64,000 nt of DNA from Lederbergia panacisoli (GCF_024626525.1 NZ_JANJGU010000007.1:62001-126000); one strand, 5' to 3'. Shown: positions 25,646 through 34,647, counted from the stretch's first letter. Notes: generated from the letters alone by a model not told the origin. Program-made: numbers and translations.

Positions 25646-26826
25646 AATCAGAAAAATTATGGACAAAGGAATTTATTGCTGTTTCAACGATCAATTTTTT
25701 AGCCACATTAATGTTCTACTTATTAATGGTGACAATTGCGACTTATGCTAAAAATGAATTTCATGTATCGACGAGTACAGCTGGTCTTGTATCCAGTATT
25801 TTTATTATTGGTTCACTTCTCGGACGACTTGTTGCAGGACGCTATATTAGTGAAGTCGGGACGAAAAAAGTGTTTTGGACCGGTTTGATTTTGCTGATAG
25901 TCGCCTCGATTTTTTACTTTGGCATTTTTAATACGACAACATTACTCCTAAACCGCTTATTCCACGGAATTGCCTTTGGTCTCATGGGAACAGCAGCGGG
26001 TACAGTAATTGCGCAAATTTTGCCAGCTAGACGGAAAGGCGAGGGAATCGGATATTACAGTTTAAGTACTATATTAGCGACAGCCATTGGACCTTTTTTT
26101 GGAATTTTACTCATGAAGTTGGATAACGGCTTTATGATTATGTATATGATTAACGTCATTTTCTCAATCGGAAGCATGATTTTTTTAGCCCTAGTTAAAA
26201 TTAAAATTGCAGGACCATCAAAAGATATAACAATTGTGGAAAAAGGACCTGTCCTTTCACGTTTTATCGAACCAAAAGCGGCCCCAATTTCATTAGTGGC
26301 ACTTGTTATCGGTTTTAGTTATTCCGGCGTCATGTCATTCTTATCATTTTACGCAGAAGAAATTCATCTAGTAACAGCTGCAAGCTATTTCTTCCTAGTC
26401 TACGCCATCGTTATTATTCTCACCCGTCCAGTAACAGGCAAATTAATGGATACACGAGGAGCCAATATCATTGTATATCCTTGTTTCGCTATATTTGCAA
26501 TCGGAATGCTTTTGTTCAGTGAAGCTTCAGCTGGCTGGATGCTTTTATTGGCGAGTGCATTTATTGGACTAGGCTACGGAAACTTCAACTCCATTGCGCA
26601 AGCAATCGCCATTAAAGTTACGGAACCACACCGTTTTGGTTTAGCCACATCGACATATTTCATTTTGTATGATTTAGGTCTAGGCTTAGGGCCATATATT
26701 TTAGGATTTATCGAACCGTATTCAGGATATCGCGCTATTTTCTTTTCAATGGTCATTATAATCTTGCTTTGTTACCCAATGTATTATTTTGCTTATGGGA
26801 AAAGGACTAGGAACTTACAATATTAA
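25642..26826 (+). CDS. MFS efflux transporter (12 helices)
   Basis: 394 residues with twelve hydrophobic segments. The MFS loop 2-3 motif is present (GRLVAGRYISEVGTKK), and motif C-like GIGYYSLSTILATAIGP lies in helix 5. It is the drug:H+ antiporter-1 type. It starts at TTG 25642, overlapping the marR stop (TTGA). It probably exports the compound sensed by the MarR regulator. A terminator follows at 26831. Confidence 0.88.
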   Translation: MKSEKLWTKEFIAVSTINFLATLMFYLLMVTIATYAKNEFHVSTSTAGLVSSIFIIGSLLGRLVAGRYISEVGTKKVFWTGLILLIVASIFYFGIFNTTTLLLNRLFHGIAFGLMGTAAGTVIAQILPARRKGEGIGYYSLSTILATAIGPFFGILLMKLDNGFMIMYMINVIFSIGSMIFLALVKIKIAGPSKDITIVEKGPVLSRFIEPKAAPISLVALVIGFSYSGVMSFLSFYAEEIHLVTAASYFFLVYAIVIILTRPVTGKLMDTRGANIIVYPCFAIFAIGMLLFSEASAGWMLLLASAFIGLGYGNFNSIAQAIAIKVTEPHRFGLATSTYFILYDLGLGLGPYILGFIEPYSGYRAIFFSMVIIILLCYPMYYFAYGKRTRNLQY

Positions 26827-26830
26827 TATT

Positions 26831-26859
26831 AGGACTGTCAAAGTGGCAGTCCTCTTTTA
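26831..26859 (+). terminator. Terminator of the marR-MFS operon
   Basis: AGGACTG pairs with CAGTCCT, followed by CTTTTAT. Confidence 0.8.
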
Positions 26860-26862
26860 TAT

Positions 26863-27120
26863 TCAAACCTTTTTTTCCGTTGTAATCATTTTCCATATTT
26901 CTTTTTTAAAAGCTGCGAAAAAAAAGATGGCTCCAACAATGAAAAAAAGCGGCACAAATAAGTTATCTAGTAGATTAGGCGGTGGTGGTATAGTTGGATA
27001 TTCTCCTGTACGTGTTAGCACGGACCAGTAGATCAACGAAATTATTCTTTCAATTGAATACAATAGTCCACTCGTTAAAATAAATATCGACCCAAGAATA
27101 AGATTTAATCTTTTGTCCAT
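26863..27120 (-). CDS. Small membrane protein, two helices
   Basis: 85 residues with two membrane helices (LILGSIFILTSGLLYSI near 7-23 and LFVPLFFIVGAIFFFAAF near 54-71). A proline-rich outer loop (TIPPPP) separates them, and the tail is basic. It starts at ATG 27120 behind GAGGAGG. Family not recognised; the arrangement suggests a small cell-envelope protein. Confidence 0.65.
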   Translation of the reverse strand: MDKRLNLILGSIFILTSGLLYSIERIISLIYWSVLTRTGEYPTIPPPPNLLDNLFVPLFFIVGAIFFFAAFKKEIWKMITTEKKV

Positions 27121-27144
27121 TTGTCTACCTCCTCTATTAATGTC

Positions 27145-27732
27145 TCAATCAATATGCAATACTACCTCCAGTCCAGTTGGTTTTTCTTTAAAAGGTTCTT
27201 TATATTCCCTAAACACAATATCCATTTTCGATAGATCATCTGGCAAAGGAGGAGAAACATTATAGCTATAAGTATAATGACCCTCAGAACCCCCTCCACT
27301 CTCCATCCAACAATCATATTTTTCACCGAGGGATAACTCGATGAAATGGTGATGTTGCATCGCATCTAAATCCCTTGTTCCATCCCAGTCAATATGGAGT
27401 AGAACAACACTAGCATTTTCATACTGCCGAATTGCAGTTACTGTGTATAGGCGTTGCTTTATTTCCACTGATTTTAAAACTGTAAGAAGCTTTCTAAATC
27501 TCTCTGGTTTAACACGCGGCTTAAAGGAATCCTCTACCCTCAATGTGTCGAATATCGCTCGTAAACAGTCTTCATAAAAATTGTATTTAATAGCCCAGTT
27601 GGAGATTAATTCATCCGAAGGAAAACTAGGGTTATTGTGGGATATTTCCTTCCGCTCTTTTAATAATGCACAAATCCTTTCATCAATACTTAATAGTTTT
27701 TCGTCATAATTGCTGGTTGGATAATGTTTCAT
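27145..27732 (-). CDS. Hypothetical soluble protein, 195 residues
   Basis: The start is ATG 27730-27732 with GAGGAGAT upstream; the frame continues further upstream without a site. The N-terminal third is helical (LLSIDERICALLKERKEI, typical of chorismate-mutase-like helix spacing, but no catalytic residues were identified). The C-terminal part is beta-rich, with LHIDWDGTRDLDAMQHHHFIELSLGEKYDCWMESGGG. I do not recognise the family. It directly follows the broken TIMP-like gene on the same strand. Confidence 0.6.
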   Translation of the reverse strand: MKHYPTSNYDEKLLSIDERICALLKERKEISHNNPSFPSDELISNWAIKYNFYEDCLRAIFDTLRVEDSFKPRVKPERFRKLLTVLKSVEIKQRLYTVTAIRQYENASVVLLHIDWDGTRDLDAMQHHHFIELSLGEKYDCWMESGGGSEGHYTYSYNVSPPLPDDLSKMDIVFREYKEPFKEKPTGLEVVLHID

Positions 27733-27746
27733 ACTAATCTCCTCGT

Positions 27747-28082
27747 TTATCTTTTCTTTTTTATAATCAAAATGAATGCAATTGCTAGTATAAAAATTAC
27801 GATACTCCACCTAAGAATAGAGGTTTCTGTCAGATTGTCACTTGAGTTGGCGTTATCATGTGGTGTATTAATTGATTCAATTTTTTTCGGAAGAGAACTT
27901 TCGTTATGTTCAGTTTTTTCACCTAGAGGAAAAGCCTCACCTAGTTTCTCTATATCTCCCAGGGACGAGCTTAATTTGTTAGTACGATTACAAGTGATTG
28001 TCACTAATGATTTGAGTCCATACATTGTTGATTCATAAGCATAAACTAAATATTTTTCTCCCTCGTGAACCTCACCCACCAA
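27747..28082 (-). pseudogene. C-terminal fragment of a TIMP/NTR-like secreted protein
   Basis: About 111 codons that continue a gene cut by the IS605-type element. They contain GEKYLVYAYE, LVTITCNRT and LGEAFPLGEK, then an Asn/Ser-rich spacer and a C-terminal helix with KKKR. Known relatives are secreted proteins starting with a signal peptide and ACSCA, and having EGEKYLVYA near residue 100. Here those parts are at 30031-30153. The start codon seen at 28082 is accidental. Confidence 0.75.
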
Positions 28083-28154
28083 ATTGAAAATTTGGAAGGT
28101 GCGTCCCTTATCTTAAATACAGTACAAAACTAGCTGTTGTCCACCAGAGGTGAC
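28083..28154 (-). ncRNA. Possible 3' end of TnpB guide (omega) RNA
   Basis: The stretch between the tnpB stop and the element's end contains a small hairpin (CACC-TCT-GGTG) and the terminal hairpin. In related elements this region forms the scaffold of the TnpB guide RNA, with the guide taken from the flanking DNA. This is inference from position only. Confidence 0.3.
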
Positions 28155-29492
28155 TCATGCCAAGTTAAGACTAATTAATGAAGACAAGGTCTGTTCTGTT
28201 CTTTTTGACAACTCAGGAACTTTTGCCTGAATGGTCAACCATTTCTTTTCAGAAATGGTTTTTTGTATGCCGCGAATAAAATATCGAGCTCCAATATTAT
28301 AGGAAGCTTGTAAATCAGCATGATAAACTTTTCCCGTTGTAAAGGTGGCTAGGTCTTTTCTTTCGTTTCGCTTTACCTTACCGGAACCGTCGAATGCCAA
28401 GGCACTCGTATTACGGGCATTAATTCTAGATATACGTATCCCAGCGTAATGTGCCATTTCCGTCACTTTGTTCTGAATGCCTTTTTTGCGCCAATAACGA
28501 AGTTTGAATCGAAGTTTTTTTGCTCCCCAAAATCCCTTCGGATTCTTCATACGATCGAGGTATTCGAACACGATGACATGACAACCATTCTCTTTGGCGA
28601 ATTTTACAATTTCAGAGGACGTATTATGTACGATGTGTGTTTGAATGCCATTGATCCGTCTCCAATAATGAGGTGCGGACACCCACCCTGAAATGGATTG
28701 TACTTTACGAAGCTTGTTTGTCATGCGATACAATCGGTCTTTTTCTTTTGGCTGGTTTATGAATGTTCTTACCAAGACAGTGCCTTTTGCATCCATGACA
28801 GAACAAACCGCTGAATTATTGATTCCAAGATCAACCGCACATACTTTTTGTTCCTTTATTTTTACTTTATTTAGTTTCACCTTACTTGCGTAACCGAAAT
28901 GAAGGAAATATTTCTTCCCTACTTTGACCAACTTCGGATTACTCTCATTCCAATCCCACACATCTCGTTTAAAAAGGTCTTGTTCTTTAAATATGATCTC
29001 TTTCCATACCCAATCATTCTTGTGAAAGACCTTGATTCGAGCTGTGGTACTGGATGTATTTTCGAACATGTTCCCTCTATAAAACACAGGAAACTCTTTG
29101 TGCTGCATCTGCAACGTAGGAGGTTTTTTCTTAAACCTTCTTCCTTCGAAAAGGGCAATTTTCCTTTCCTCTTCCCAATTCTTCAGGTTGGAACGATGAC
29201 TCTTCACTTTTCCAAAAGCAGAAGCAATCGCCGCTCTGCGGAAGTAGGATGGGAACTTGTAAAAGCACATATTGAAATCTTGATATTTTGGAAGGGGATT
29301 TGACTTGGTGGTGTGGATAAGTTTCTCGACAGCAGGAACTATGGTCTTCGTTGAAATGTCTTGAACATGATCAAACTCTTGATCGATCACATCGATGACG
29401 AATGACAAGGCTTCATTGTAAATGTCTAATGTCGCATCAAAGATTCGGCTATGGTTAGTAACTTTAGATTTAAGCACTTTCACCACTTTCAT
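28155..29492 (-). CDS. tnpB: TnpB-like RuvC nuclease of IS200/IS605 element, without zinc ribbon
   Basis: 445 residues, apparently intact. RuvC motifs are present: Asp221 in VCAVDLGINNSA, Glu310 in VIVFEYLD, and Asp393 in YHADLQASYNIGARY. The CxxC...CxxC zinc ribbon that normally lies between motifs II and III is absent; that place reads NTSALAFDGSGKVKRNERKDLATF. The start is ATG 29490-29492 behind GGAGGG; the frame to 29549 is rejected. TnpB is an RNA-guided nuclease that maintains the element. TnpA of this copy is broken, so tnpB persists without an active transposase here. Confidence 0.88.
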   Translation of the reverse strand: MKVVKVLKSKVTNHSRIFDATLDIYNEALSFVIDVIDQEFDHVQDISTKTIVPAVEKLIHTTKSNPLPKYQDFNMCFYKFPSYFRRAAIASAFGKVKSHRSNLKNWEEERKIALFEGRRFKKKPPTLQMQHKEFPVFYRGNMFENTSSTTARIKVFHKNDWVWKEIIFKEQDLFKRDVWDWNESNPKLVKVGKKYFLHFGYASKVKLNKVKIKEQKVCAVDLGINNSAVCSVMDAKGTVLVRTFINQPKEKDRLYRMTNKLRKVQSISGWVSAPHYWRRINGIQTHIVHNTSSEIVKFAKENGCHVIVFEYLDRMKNPKGFWGAKKLRFKLRYWRKKGIQNKVTEMAHYAGIRISRINARNTSALAFDGSGKVKRNERKDLATFTTGKVYHADLQASYNIGARYFIRGIQKTISEKKWLTIQAKVPELSKRTEQTLSSLISLNLA

Positions 29493-29581
29493 GATCAAAC
29501 CCTCCTTCCAAATACCTTTTATGTTTGTTACTACTATTATACCAAACATTTGTTCTTTTGTCTTGGAATCGATGTATTATT

Positions 29582-29987
29582 ATGTCTGTTTTTAAAAAGA
29601 AGAGACAAGGGGTTTTTAAACCTACTTATCGTTTAGTTGTTGTGACAAAATATCGTCATAAATGTATAAACCAAGACGTCTTAACTCGTTTAAAAGGAGA
29701 TTGCAAATAATTTGTTTATCGGATGGGGTTGTGAAGTGATTGAAATGAATAGTGAAGAAGATCATATTCATATTTTATTGATGCACCTCCACAAATTCAG
29801 TTATCCAAAATCATTAATAGTTTTAAAACGGTCAGTTCCCGTTATATTCGAAAAGAATTTGAAGAACAATTAAAACCGTTTTATTGGAAACCTTATTTTT
29901 GGAGCCGTAGTTATATGGTTTAACCACTGGCGGAGCAACAATCGATGTGGTAAACAGTATATAGAAAACCAAGGTAAAGAAAAATGA
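29582..29987 (+). pseudogene. tnpA: Frameshifted TnpA (Y1 transposase, IS200 type)
   Basis: The reading frame begins MSVFKKKRQGVFKPTYRLVVVTKYRH, then stops at 29710. Further pieces in other frames give EEDHIHILLM (the HUH metal motif), SKIINSFKTVSSRYIRKEF, FYWKPYFWSRSY, TTGGATIDVV and KQYIENQGKE (with the catalytic Tyr). At least three frameshifts are needed to join them, so it cannot make an active transposase. Confidence 0.85.
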
Positions 29988-30030
29988 GCCACTAACCCCC
30001 ACCAAATCAAGATTTGGAAGGGGAATGCAT

Positions 30031-30153
30031 GGCTCTATTCAGTTCAACGCTTGGTAATTCCGCACATGAACAGGCATTAGCGATTGAGGGAAACAGGTTT
30101 AATGACAACATAAACAAAAGTAAAATTAAGAAAAATAAGGATTTCCTTTTCAC
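30031..30153 (-). pseudogene. N-terminal fragment of the TIMP/NTR-like secreted protein
   Basis: GTG 30151-30153 follows AAGGTGGGG. The 41 codons encode a signal peptide (LFFLILLLFMLSLNLFPSIANA) and then the family hallmark CSCAELPSVE, ending at NRA where the insertion sequence begins. Together with 27747-28082 it is one gene split by the element. Confidence 0.78.
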
Positions 30154-30285
30154 TTAAGCACCCCACCTTACTGCTTCAGTTAACATTTTATAAATAATAG
30201 ACGCTTACTTCTGAGAAAAGTTGCATACAATAGAGTGTACTCGGCACTTATCGATTATGAAATGTATTTATTTTCCTATTTCGGA

Positions 30286-30314
30286 TTGCCCTTTCCATAA
30301 TCGCGTGATACGAT
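30286..30314 (+). promoter_or_regulatory. Promoter of hflX leader
   Basis: TTGCCC (30286-30291) and TACGAT (30309-30314) with a 17-base spacer. Transcription would start near 30321, 27 nt before the leader ORF. Confidence 0.5.
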
Positions 30315-30347
30315 GAAATCAACTTTTAACGAACGGAGGGTTTCCAA

Positions 30348-30389
30348 GTGGCAACTTTAAGACTTCGATTCCAAACTTTGAACCAGTAA
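30348..30389 (+). CDS. Leader peptide of hflX, 13 codons
   Basis: GTG 30348 follows CGGAGGG with a good spacing and encodes MATLRLRFQTLNQ then TAA. It lies on the leader transcript, and its last codons form one arm of an RNA hairpin (CTTTGAAC at 30376-30383 with GTTCAAAG at 30397-30404). This is the arrangement of a ribosome-stalling attenuator, where a drug-slowed ribosome on the short ORF changes leader folding. Confidence 0.6.
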   Translation: MATLRLRFQTLNQ

Positions 30390-30512
30390 TTGAATAGTTC
30401 AAAGCTCTGCTGTCTGCGCAGAGTTTACGGGATTGGTCTGCCTATTTAGGAAACCTCATTTTTATAATGCTAATAAAAAATGAAGGGGAGGGGACGATTC
30501 TCCTCTTTTTTG
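30376..30512 (+). promoter_or_regulatory. Transcription attenuator upstream of hflX
   Basis: Hairpin 1 (30376-30404) overlaps the leader ORF. Hairpin 2 pairs CTCTGC (30405-30410) with GCAGAG (30418-30423). An intrinsic terminator follows (GAGGGGA 30488-30494, TCTCCTC 30499-30505, then TTTTTT). A rival pairing of CCTCATTTTTAT near 30454 with ATAAAAAATGAAGG would take bases just before the terminator arm and could act as antiterminator. The stretch 30513-30696 adds a weak second T-run hairpin near 30611-30631 and otherwise shows nothing. Confidence 0.6.
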
Positions 30513-30696
30513 TTGTCTTTAAGATTGGGGATTTTCATTTTGAAGAAAGAGGGTCATCCTTTACCTGATAATACAACGTAAAATGAAAGGCCATTCATTT
30601 CCGCTTCCTGGTGGTTTTTTTAAGCGTCCTTTCCCGTTTCCTTTGAACAGGCTGAGCATCTATGTTTTTATTCTGAAATAATCGGAGGGAACGAAT

Positions 30697-31947
30697 ATGA
30701 AAAGAAAAGCAATTGCCGTGGGAGTCAATCGAAATAACAACTCGGAAAACTTTGAGCATTCCATGGAAGAATTATGTAATTTAGCTGAAGCTTGTGACGT
30801 ATTAGTGTTGGGTGAAGTCACGCAAAATTTAAACCACTTTGATAAAACATATTATATTGGAAGTGGAAAAGTAGAAGAATTGATTGCAATGATTGAGGAA
30901 ACAGAAGCAAATATTGTGATTTTTGATGATGAGCTCTCCCCTTCTCAAATTCGTAATTTGGAAGCAAAGTTGGATTGTGATGTGATCGACCGCACAATGC
31001 TCATCCTAGAAATTTTTGCTAGTAGGGCTAAAACAAAAGAATCCCAACTTCAAGTAGAAATTGCCAGATTAAACTATATGCTTCCTAGATTAGTGGGAAG
31101 CCGTGAATCATTAGGACGACAAGGCGGGGGTTCTGGTTTAAAAAACAGGGGAGCCGGAGAAACAAAACTAGAACTAGATCGTCGAAAAATTGAAATCAAG
31201 ATCGCTGCTTTATCAAAGGAACTAGAACAATTGGTTACTAGGCGAAAAGTTCAAAGGAAACAGCGCAACAAAAATGAAATACCCGTCGTTTCTCTAGTTG
31301 GTTATACGAATGCGGGCAAATCAACTATTATGAATTCAATGCTAGATCGTGCAGGTTTGGAAAAACACGTTTTTGAAAAGAATATGCTGTTTGCTACATT
31401 AGAAACATCGGTTAGAAAAATTACTTTAACAAATCATAAGGAGTTTTTATTAACCGATACCGTTGGTTTTATTAAAAAACTACCGCATCATCTTGTAAAA
31501 GCTTTCCGCTCAACGCTTGAAGAGGTAACAGAAGCTGATTTACTCATTCACGTCATAGATTCAAATGCTCATCATGAAGAACAGAAACAGTTGACGAATA
31601 AGGTCTTAAAGGAAATTGGTGTTGAAGATATTCCTGTCATTTATGCCTATAATAAATCGGACCTCACTGATGGACCTATTCCAGCAAGTGACGATTGTGT
31701 TTATATGTCCGCTAAAACAGGTGAAGGTGTTGAAGAATGTATAGAGCTAATTGGTCAACACATTTTCAATGACTATCTTGCATGTGAATTGCTCATTCCG
31801 TATACGGACGGCACAGTAATATCTTACTTTAACGAACATAGTCAGATTTTATCAACCGATTATGAGGAAGATGGGACAAAGCTGATAGTGGAATGTAAAA
31901 AAGCTGATGCCGAAAAATACCAGCAATATGTACAAAATGTTCTTTAG
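30697..31947 (+). CDS. hflX: GTPase HflX (ribosome-associated)
   Basis: 416 residues. The N-terminal HflX domain (residues ~1-130) contains YYIGSGKVEEL and FDDELSPSQIRNLE. The glycine-rich linker is GRQGGGSGLKNRGAGE. The G domain has G1 GYTNAGKST (~residue 207), G3 DTVGFIKKLPHHLVKAFRSTLEE and G4 NKSD. HflX binds and splits stalled 70S ribosomes; one class (HflXr of Listeria) gives macrolide/lincosamide resistance and is drug-induced through attenuation. The leader ORF and attenuator here suggest similar induction, but the resistance role is inference. Confidence 0.92.
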   Translation: MKRKAIAVGVNRNNNSENFEHSMEELCNLAEACDVLVLGEVTQNLNHFDKTYYIGSGKVEELIAMIEETEANIVIFDDELSPSQIRNLEAKLDCDVIDRTMLILEIFASRAKTKESQLQVEIARLNYMLPRLVGSRESLGRQGGGSGLKNRGAGETKLELDRRKIEIKIAALSKELEQLVTRRKVQRKQRNKNEIPVVSLVGYTNAGKSTIMNSMLDRAGLEKHVFEKNMLFATLETSVRKITLTNHKEFLLTDTVGFIKKLPHHLVKAFRSTLEEVTEADLLIHVIDSNAHHEEQKQLTNKVLKEIGVEDIPVIYAYNKSDLTDGPIPASDDCVYMSAKTGEGVEECIELIGQHIFNDYLACELLIPYTDGTVISYFNEHSQILSTDYEEDGTKLIVECKKADAEKYQQYVQNVL

Positions 31948-31960
31948 AAGTGAGAAGACG

Positions 31961-31990
31961 AGCTGCCGAGAATCCTTGGCAGCTTTTTAA
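31961..31990. terminator. Terminator after hflX
   Basis: AGCTGCC (31961-31967) pairs with GGCAGCT (31978-31984), then TTTTTAAA; bidirectional with the converging GrpB gene. Confidence 0.8.
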
Positions 31991-32529
31991 AATTTATTGT
32001 TTTTTTCTTTTAACCACGCAAGAGCTCTTTGTTCAAGCCCCTCAACAAATTCCTCTTTACCAAGGCTATAGCCTTCAATATCTTTAGGAAACTGTATAGC
32101 TAGTTGCTCCTTTAATTCTCCATATGCTGCCGCTTCTTGATTATGTGATTTTAAATAGTCCCGCACTGCTAAATGGCGTTCAATTTCAAATTTGTTATCG
32201 AATTGAAAAATATGAATCTGATGTGTTCTATTTTCCCCTCCCTTTCGGAAATATCTTCTTCCCTTTATCCCAAACTCACCAAGTGGCTCATATCCAATCC
32301 CTTTCATTTTTTCATTATACCGATCGATAACTTCAATATTTTTAACGGTTGGCATAATATCAATAATTGGTTTAGCTTTTAAATTAGGCACTGCTGTACT
32401 TCCAATATGATGAATTTCCACGATTTCATTTTTCAGAATTTCTTGTATATGACTAGCTTCCTTTTTAAATAATTCGGGCCAGTTTTCATCATAGTTGGTG
32501 ACAATAATATTCATTGCACGATTTACCAT
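31987..32529 (-). CDS. GrpB-family protein (nucleotidyltransferase fold)
   Basis: 180 residues of the GrpB/UPF0157 family. Conserved segments are YDENWPELFKKEASHI, EIHHIGSTAVPNLKAKPIIDIMPTV (the GS-type nucleotidyltransferase core) and HQIHIFQFDNKFEIERHLAVRDYLKSH. GTG/ATG choice: ATG 32527-32529 follows GGGGTG. Members are widespread single-domain enzymes of unknown substrate. It is adjacent to, and on the same strand as, the broken AbrB-family gene. Confidence 0.88.
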   Translation of the reverse strand: MVNRAMNIIVTNYDENWPELFKKEASHIQEILKNEIVEIHHIGSTAVPNLKAKPIIDIMPTVKNIEVIDRYNEKMKGIGYEPLGEFGIKGRRYFRKGGENRTHQIHIFQFDNKFEIERHLAVRDYLKSHNQEAAAYGELKEQLAIQFPKDIEGYSLGKEEFVEGLEQRALAWLKEKNNKF

Positions 32530-32559
32530 TTCTTTTCACCCCACTTTATGAAATTCCTA

Positions 32560-33712
32560 TCATTTCAACTCGTTTTTTTGCTTAATCGATTTTTTATCCG
32601 CTATGTTAAAAATCAATCGAATTAGTGGTGGAACTGCGAAAAAGATAAAAAAGGTTCGAAACAGCTGGTAGCCAGATACAAAAGAAAGATCTGCATTGAT
32701 TGCGTGTGCGATGACTCCCATTTGGTCCATTCCTCCTGGCGCCAAGCTTAGTAAAGCTGTTGCATTTGAAATAGGTTGTAGTTTCGTCAACAATGCACTT
32801 AAACCAATTGCCCCGATAACAAGTATAAACCCACTTCCAATCGCAAGGCTAAATGTTTTGATTTTTCTAGGAATCTGGTTGGGTGTAAGCATTAAACCTA
32901 CATGTGTACCAAGCATCAACTGCGCTGCATTAATGACGGTTGAGGGCAATTGAGGTCCGTCTAAGCCATAAGCTTGTAAGATTGCGGTCCCAATGGCCGG
33001 GCCAATTAGATACGCTGTTGGAAAGTTAATTTTTGCACCAAGGAGAGCGAAAAGAATACATATTACTGCAAAAATAATGATATTAGGAAACAATTGATTC
33101 CAGCTTGCAGTGGATAAGGTCGGGATTACTTCAACTGACAATGAATTTGCAACACGACTAGAATCTGCAAACACCGGAATCAACACAAGCAATGGCATTG
33201 CAATAATAATGATTATTAATCGGATTACTTGAGTAATCGTTACAACACCGAGATTAATGCCCTTCGTTTCTTCAGCTAACATGATAATTTGTGAAAGCCC
33301 ACCTGGTATGCTCGCTAATAACAACGTTCTATAATCACTGTCAGATAACCTTGAAACGACAAAGGCAATACCCGAACAAAGCAATAATAAGAAAACAGTC
33401 ATCAAAAACATATACGGCAATTGCCCTACCATTTCATGCAAGGCAGATGGAGTCATCGACAGGCCAATCGTATAACCGACAATGATCATCCCTGTTTCGA
33501 ATTGTTCTCGGCCAGATAAGTTTAAGTTTTAATATATTCGTACTGATTAATACAGCAATCATCGGACCTAGCAGCCATGGAACTGGGATATGAAGGAAAC
33601 TAAATAGTATGCCTCCTATTATCGCAGTGATAAGAGTTATGAAAATTTGATTAGCTATTTTAAAATCTCTATTTTTCATAAAATTAAACCTACTAAATTG
33701 TTTTATTTTCAT
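32560..33712 (-). pseudogene. AbrB-family membrane protein (ammonia monooxygenase-like), frameshifted
   Basis: Two overlapping frames together give one protein of about 380 residues: the first (from 33712) has ANQIFITLITAIIGG and PWLLGPMIAVLIST, the second (to 32560) has GYTIGLSMTPSAL, ASIPGGLSQIIMLAEE, LLGAKINFPTAYLIGPAIGTA, LGTHVGLMLTP and SLAPGGMDQMGVIAHAI. These are the duplicated GPM/PGG motifs of the AbrB family of putative membrane regulators or exporters. The frames join if one extra A near 33508 is removed (TGGCCG-A-GAACAATTC reads WPEQF). It is either a recent mutation or an assembly error. Confidence 0.8.
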
Positions 33713-33804
33713 TGTAGATTCTTATTGAAAACATTGTCAAAGATTCATGACCTAAATCCCTAAATATGGTAACCTTGTATTAATACTGAAAGGGGCGATG
33801 TAAG

Positions 33805-34647
33805 ATGAGTATTTCCATTCCTGAGATTACACTCAATGACGGTTTTTCTTTGCCTGTCGTAGGTTTAGGTACATACAGTTTGAGAGGAAATGCAGGGGCT
33901 AATGCCATTAAGCAGGCGATTGATATCGGATATCGCTTGATTGATTCTGCCTACAACTACGAAAACGAAGGAACAGTTGGAGAAGCGATTCGAAGAAGTT
34001 CCGTTCCAAGGGATCAATTAATCATTACATCCAAGCTGCCTGGACGCTATCATTCTTATGAAAAGGCAGTTTTAGCTATCCAAGAATCGTTGTACCGTGC
34101 AGATCTAGATCATTATGATTTATATTTAATCCACTGGCCAAATCCAAAACAAGATTTATATGTAGAAGCTTGGCAAGCCTTAATTGATGCGCAAAAGTGG
34201 GGTCTCATTCGGTCGATTGGCGTTTCTAATTTCTTACCTGACCATCTTGAGCGTTTGGATAAGGAAACTGGTGTTATGCCAAGTGTTAACCAAATTGAAT
34301 TACATCCATTTTTCAACCAAGAACAGCAAAGAAAATGGCATGAAGAGAATCATATAGTGACAGAATCATGGAGTCCATTGGCGCGGGCAAAGACAATCCA
34401 AGAAAATGAAACGATCAAAAAAATAGCGGAACAACATAACAAATCCGTTTCACAGATTGTTTTACGCTGGCATTATCAATTAGGTGCAGTATCCATCCCT
34501 AAATCCGCATCTCCTACTCGCCAGCTGGAAAACATATCAATTTTTGATTTCTCATTGGATGAAAATGAAATGAATATGATGGCGGAATTAACACGTCCCG
34601 ATGGAAGAATGAATAATCAAGATCCAGCTAAATATGAAGAATTTTAA
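33805..34647 (+). CDS. Aldo/keto reductase (AKR5-like)
   Basis: 280 residues, TIM-barrel NADPH-dependent reductase. Catalytic residues are visible: Asp47 and Tyr52 in DSAYNYENEGTVGEA, Lys77 in ITSKLPG, and His in LYLIHWPNP. The cofactor segment IPKSASPTRQLENISIFDF is close to the end. It is of the 2,5-diketo-gluconate reductase/methylglyoxal reductase class (B. subtilis YtbE/YvgN-like). It starts at ATG 33805 behind AAAGGGG and is followed by a terminator. Confidence 0.92.
   Translation: MSISIPEITLNDGFSLPVVGLGTYSLRGNAGANAIKQAIDIGYRLIDSAYNYENEGTVGEAIRRSSVPRDQLIITSKLPGRYHSYEKAVLAIQESLYRADLDHYDLYLIHWPNPKQDLYVEAWQALIDAQKWGLIRSIGVSNFLPDHLERLDKETGVMPSVNQIELHPFFNQEQQRKWHEENHIVTESWSPLARAKTIQENETIKKIAEQHNKSVSQIVLRWHYQLGAVSIPKSASPTRQLENISIFDFSLDENEMNMMAELTRPDGRMNNQDPAKYEEF

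Larger units (their letters stand above)
28074..30030. mobile_element. IS605-type (IS200/IS605 family) insertion sequence, decayed
   Basis: Both ends carry small hairpins typical of the family: CCAAAT-TGAAA-ATTTGG at 28079-28095 and CCAAAT-CAAG-ATTTGG at 30002-30017, each followed by GAAGG. Inside are divergently oriented tnpB (minus) and a frameshifted tnpA (plus), the IS605 layout. It interrupts a TIMP-like gene; about 60 codons of the host gene are missing between the two flanks, so a deletion accompanied or followed insertion. Exact ends are approximate. Confidence 0.85.

Noticed and set aside
30376-30423. Known metabolite riboswitch upstream of hflX
   Set aside because: No conserved aptamer pattern was seen; the leader ORF and hairpins suit ribosome-based attenuation better.
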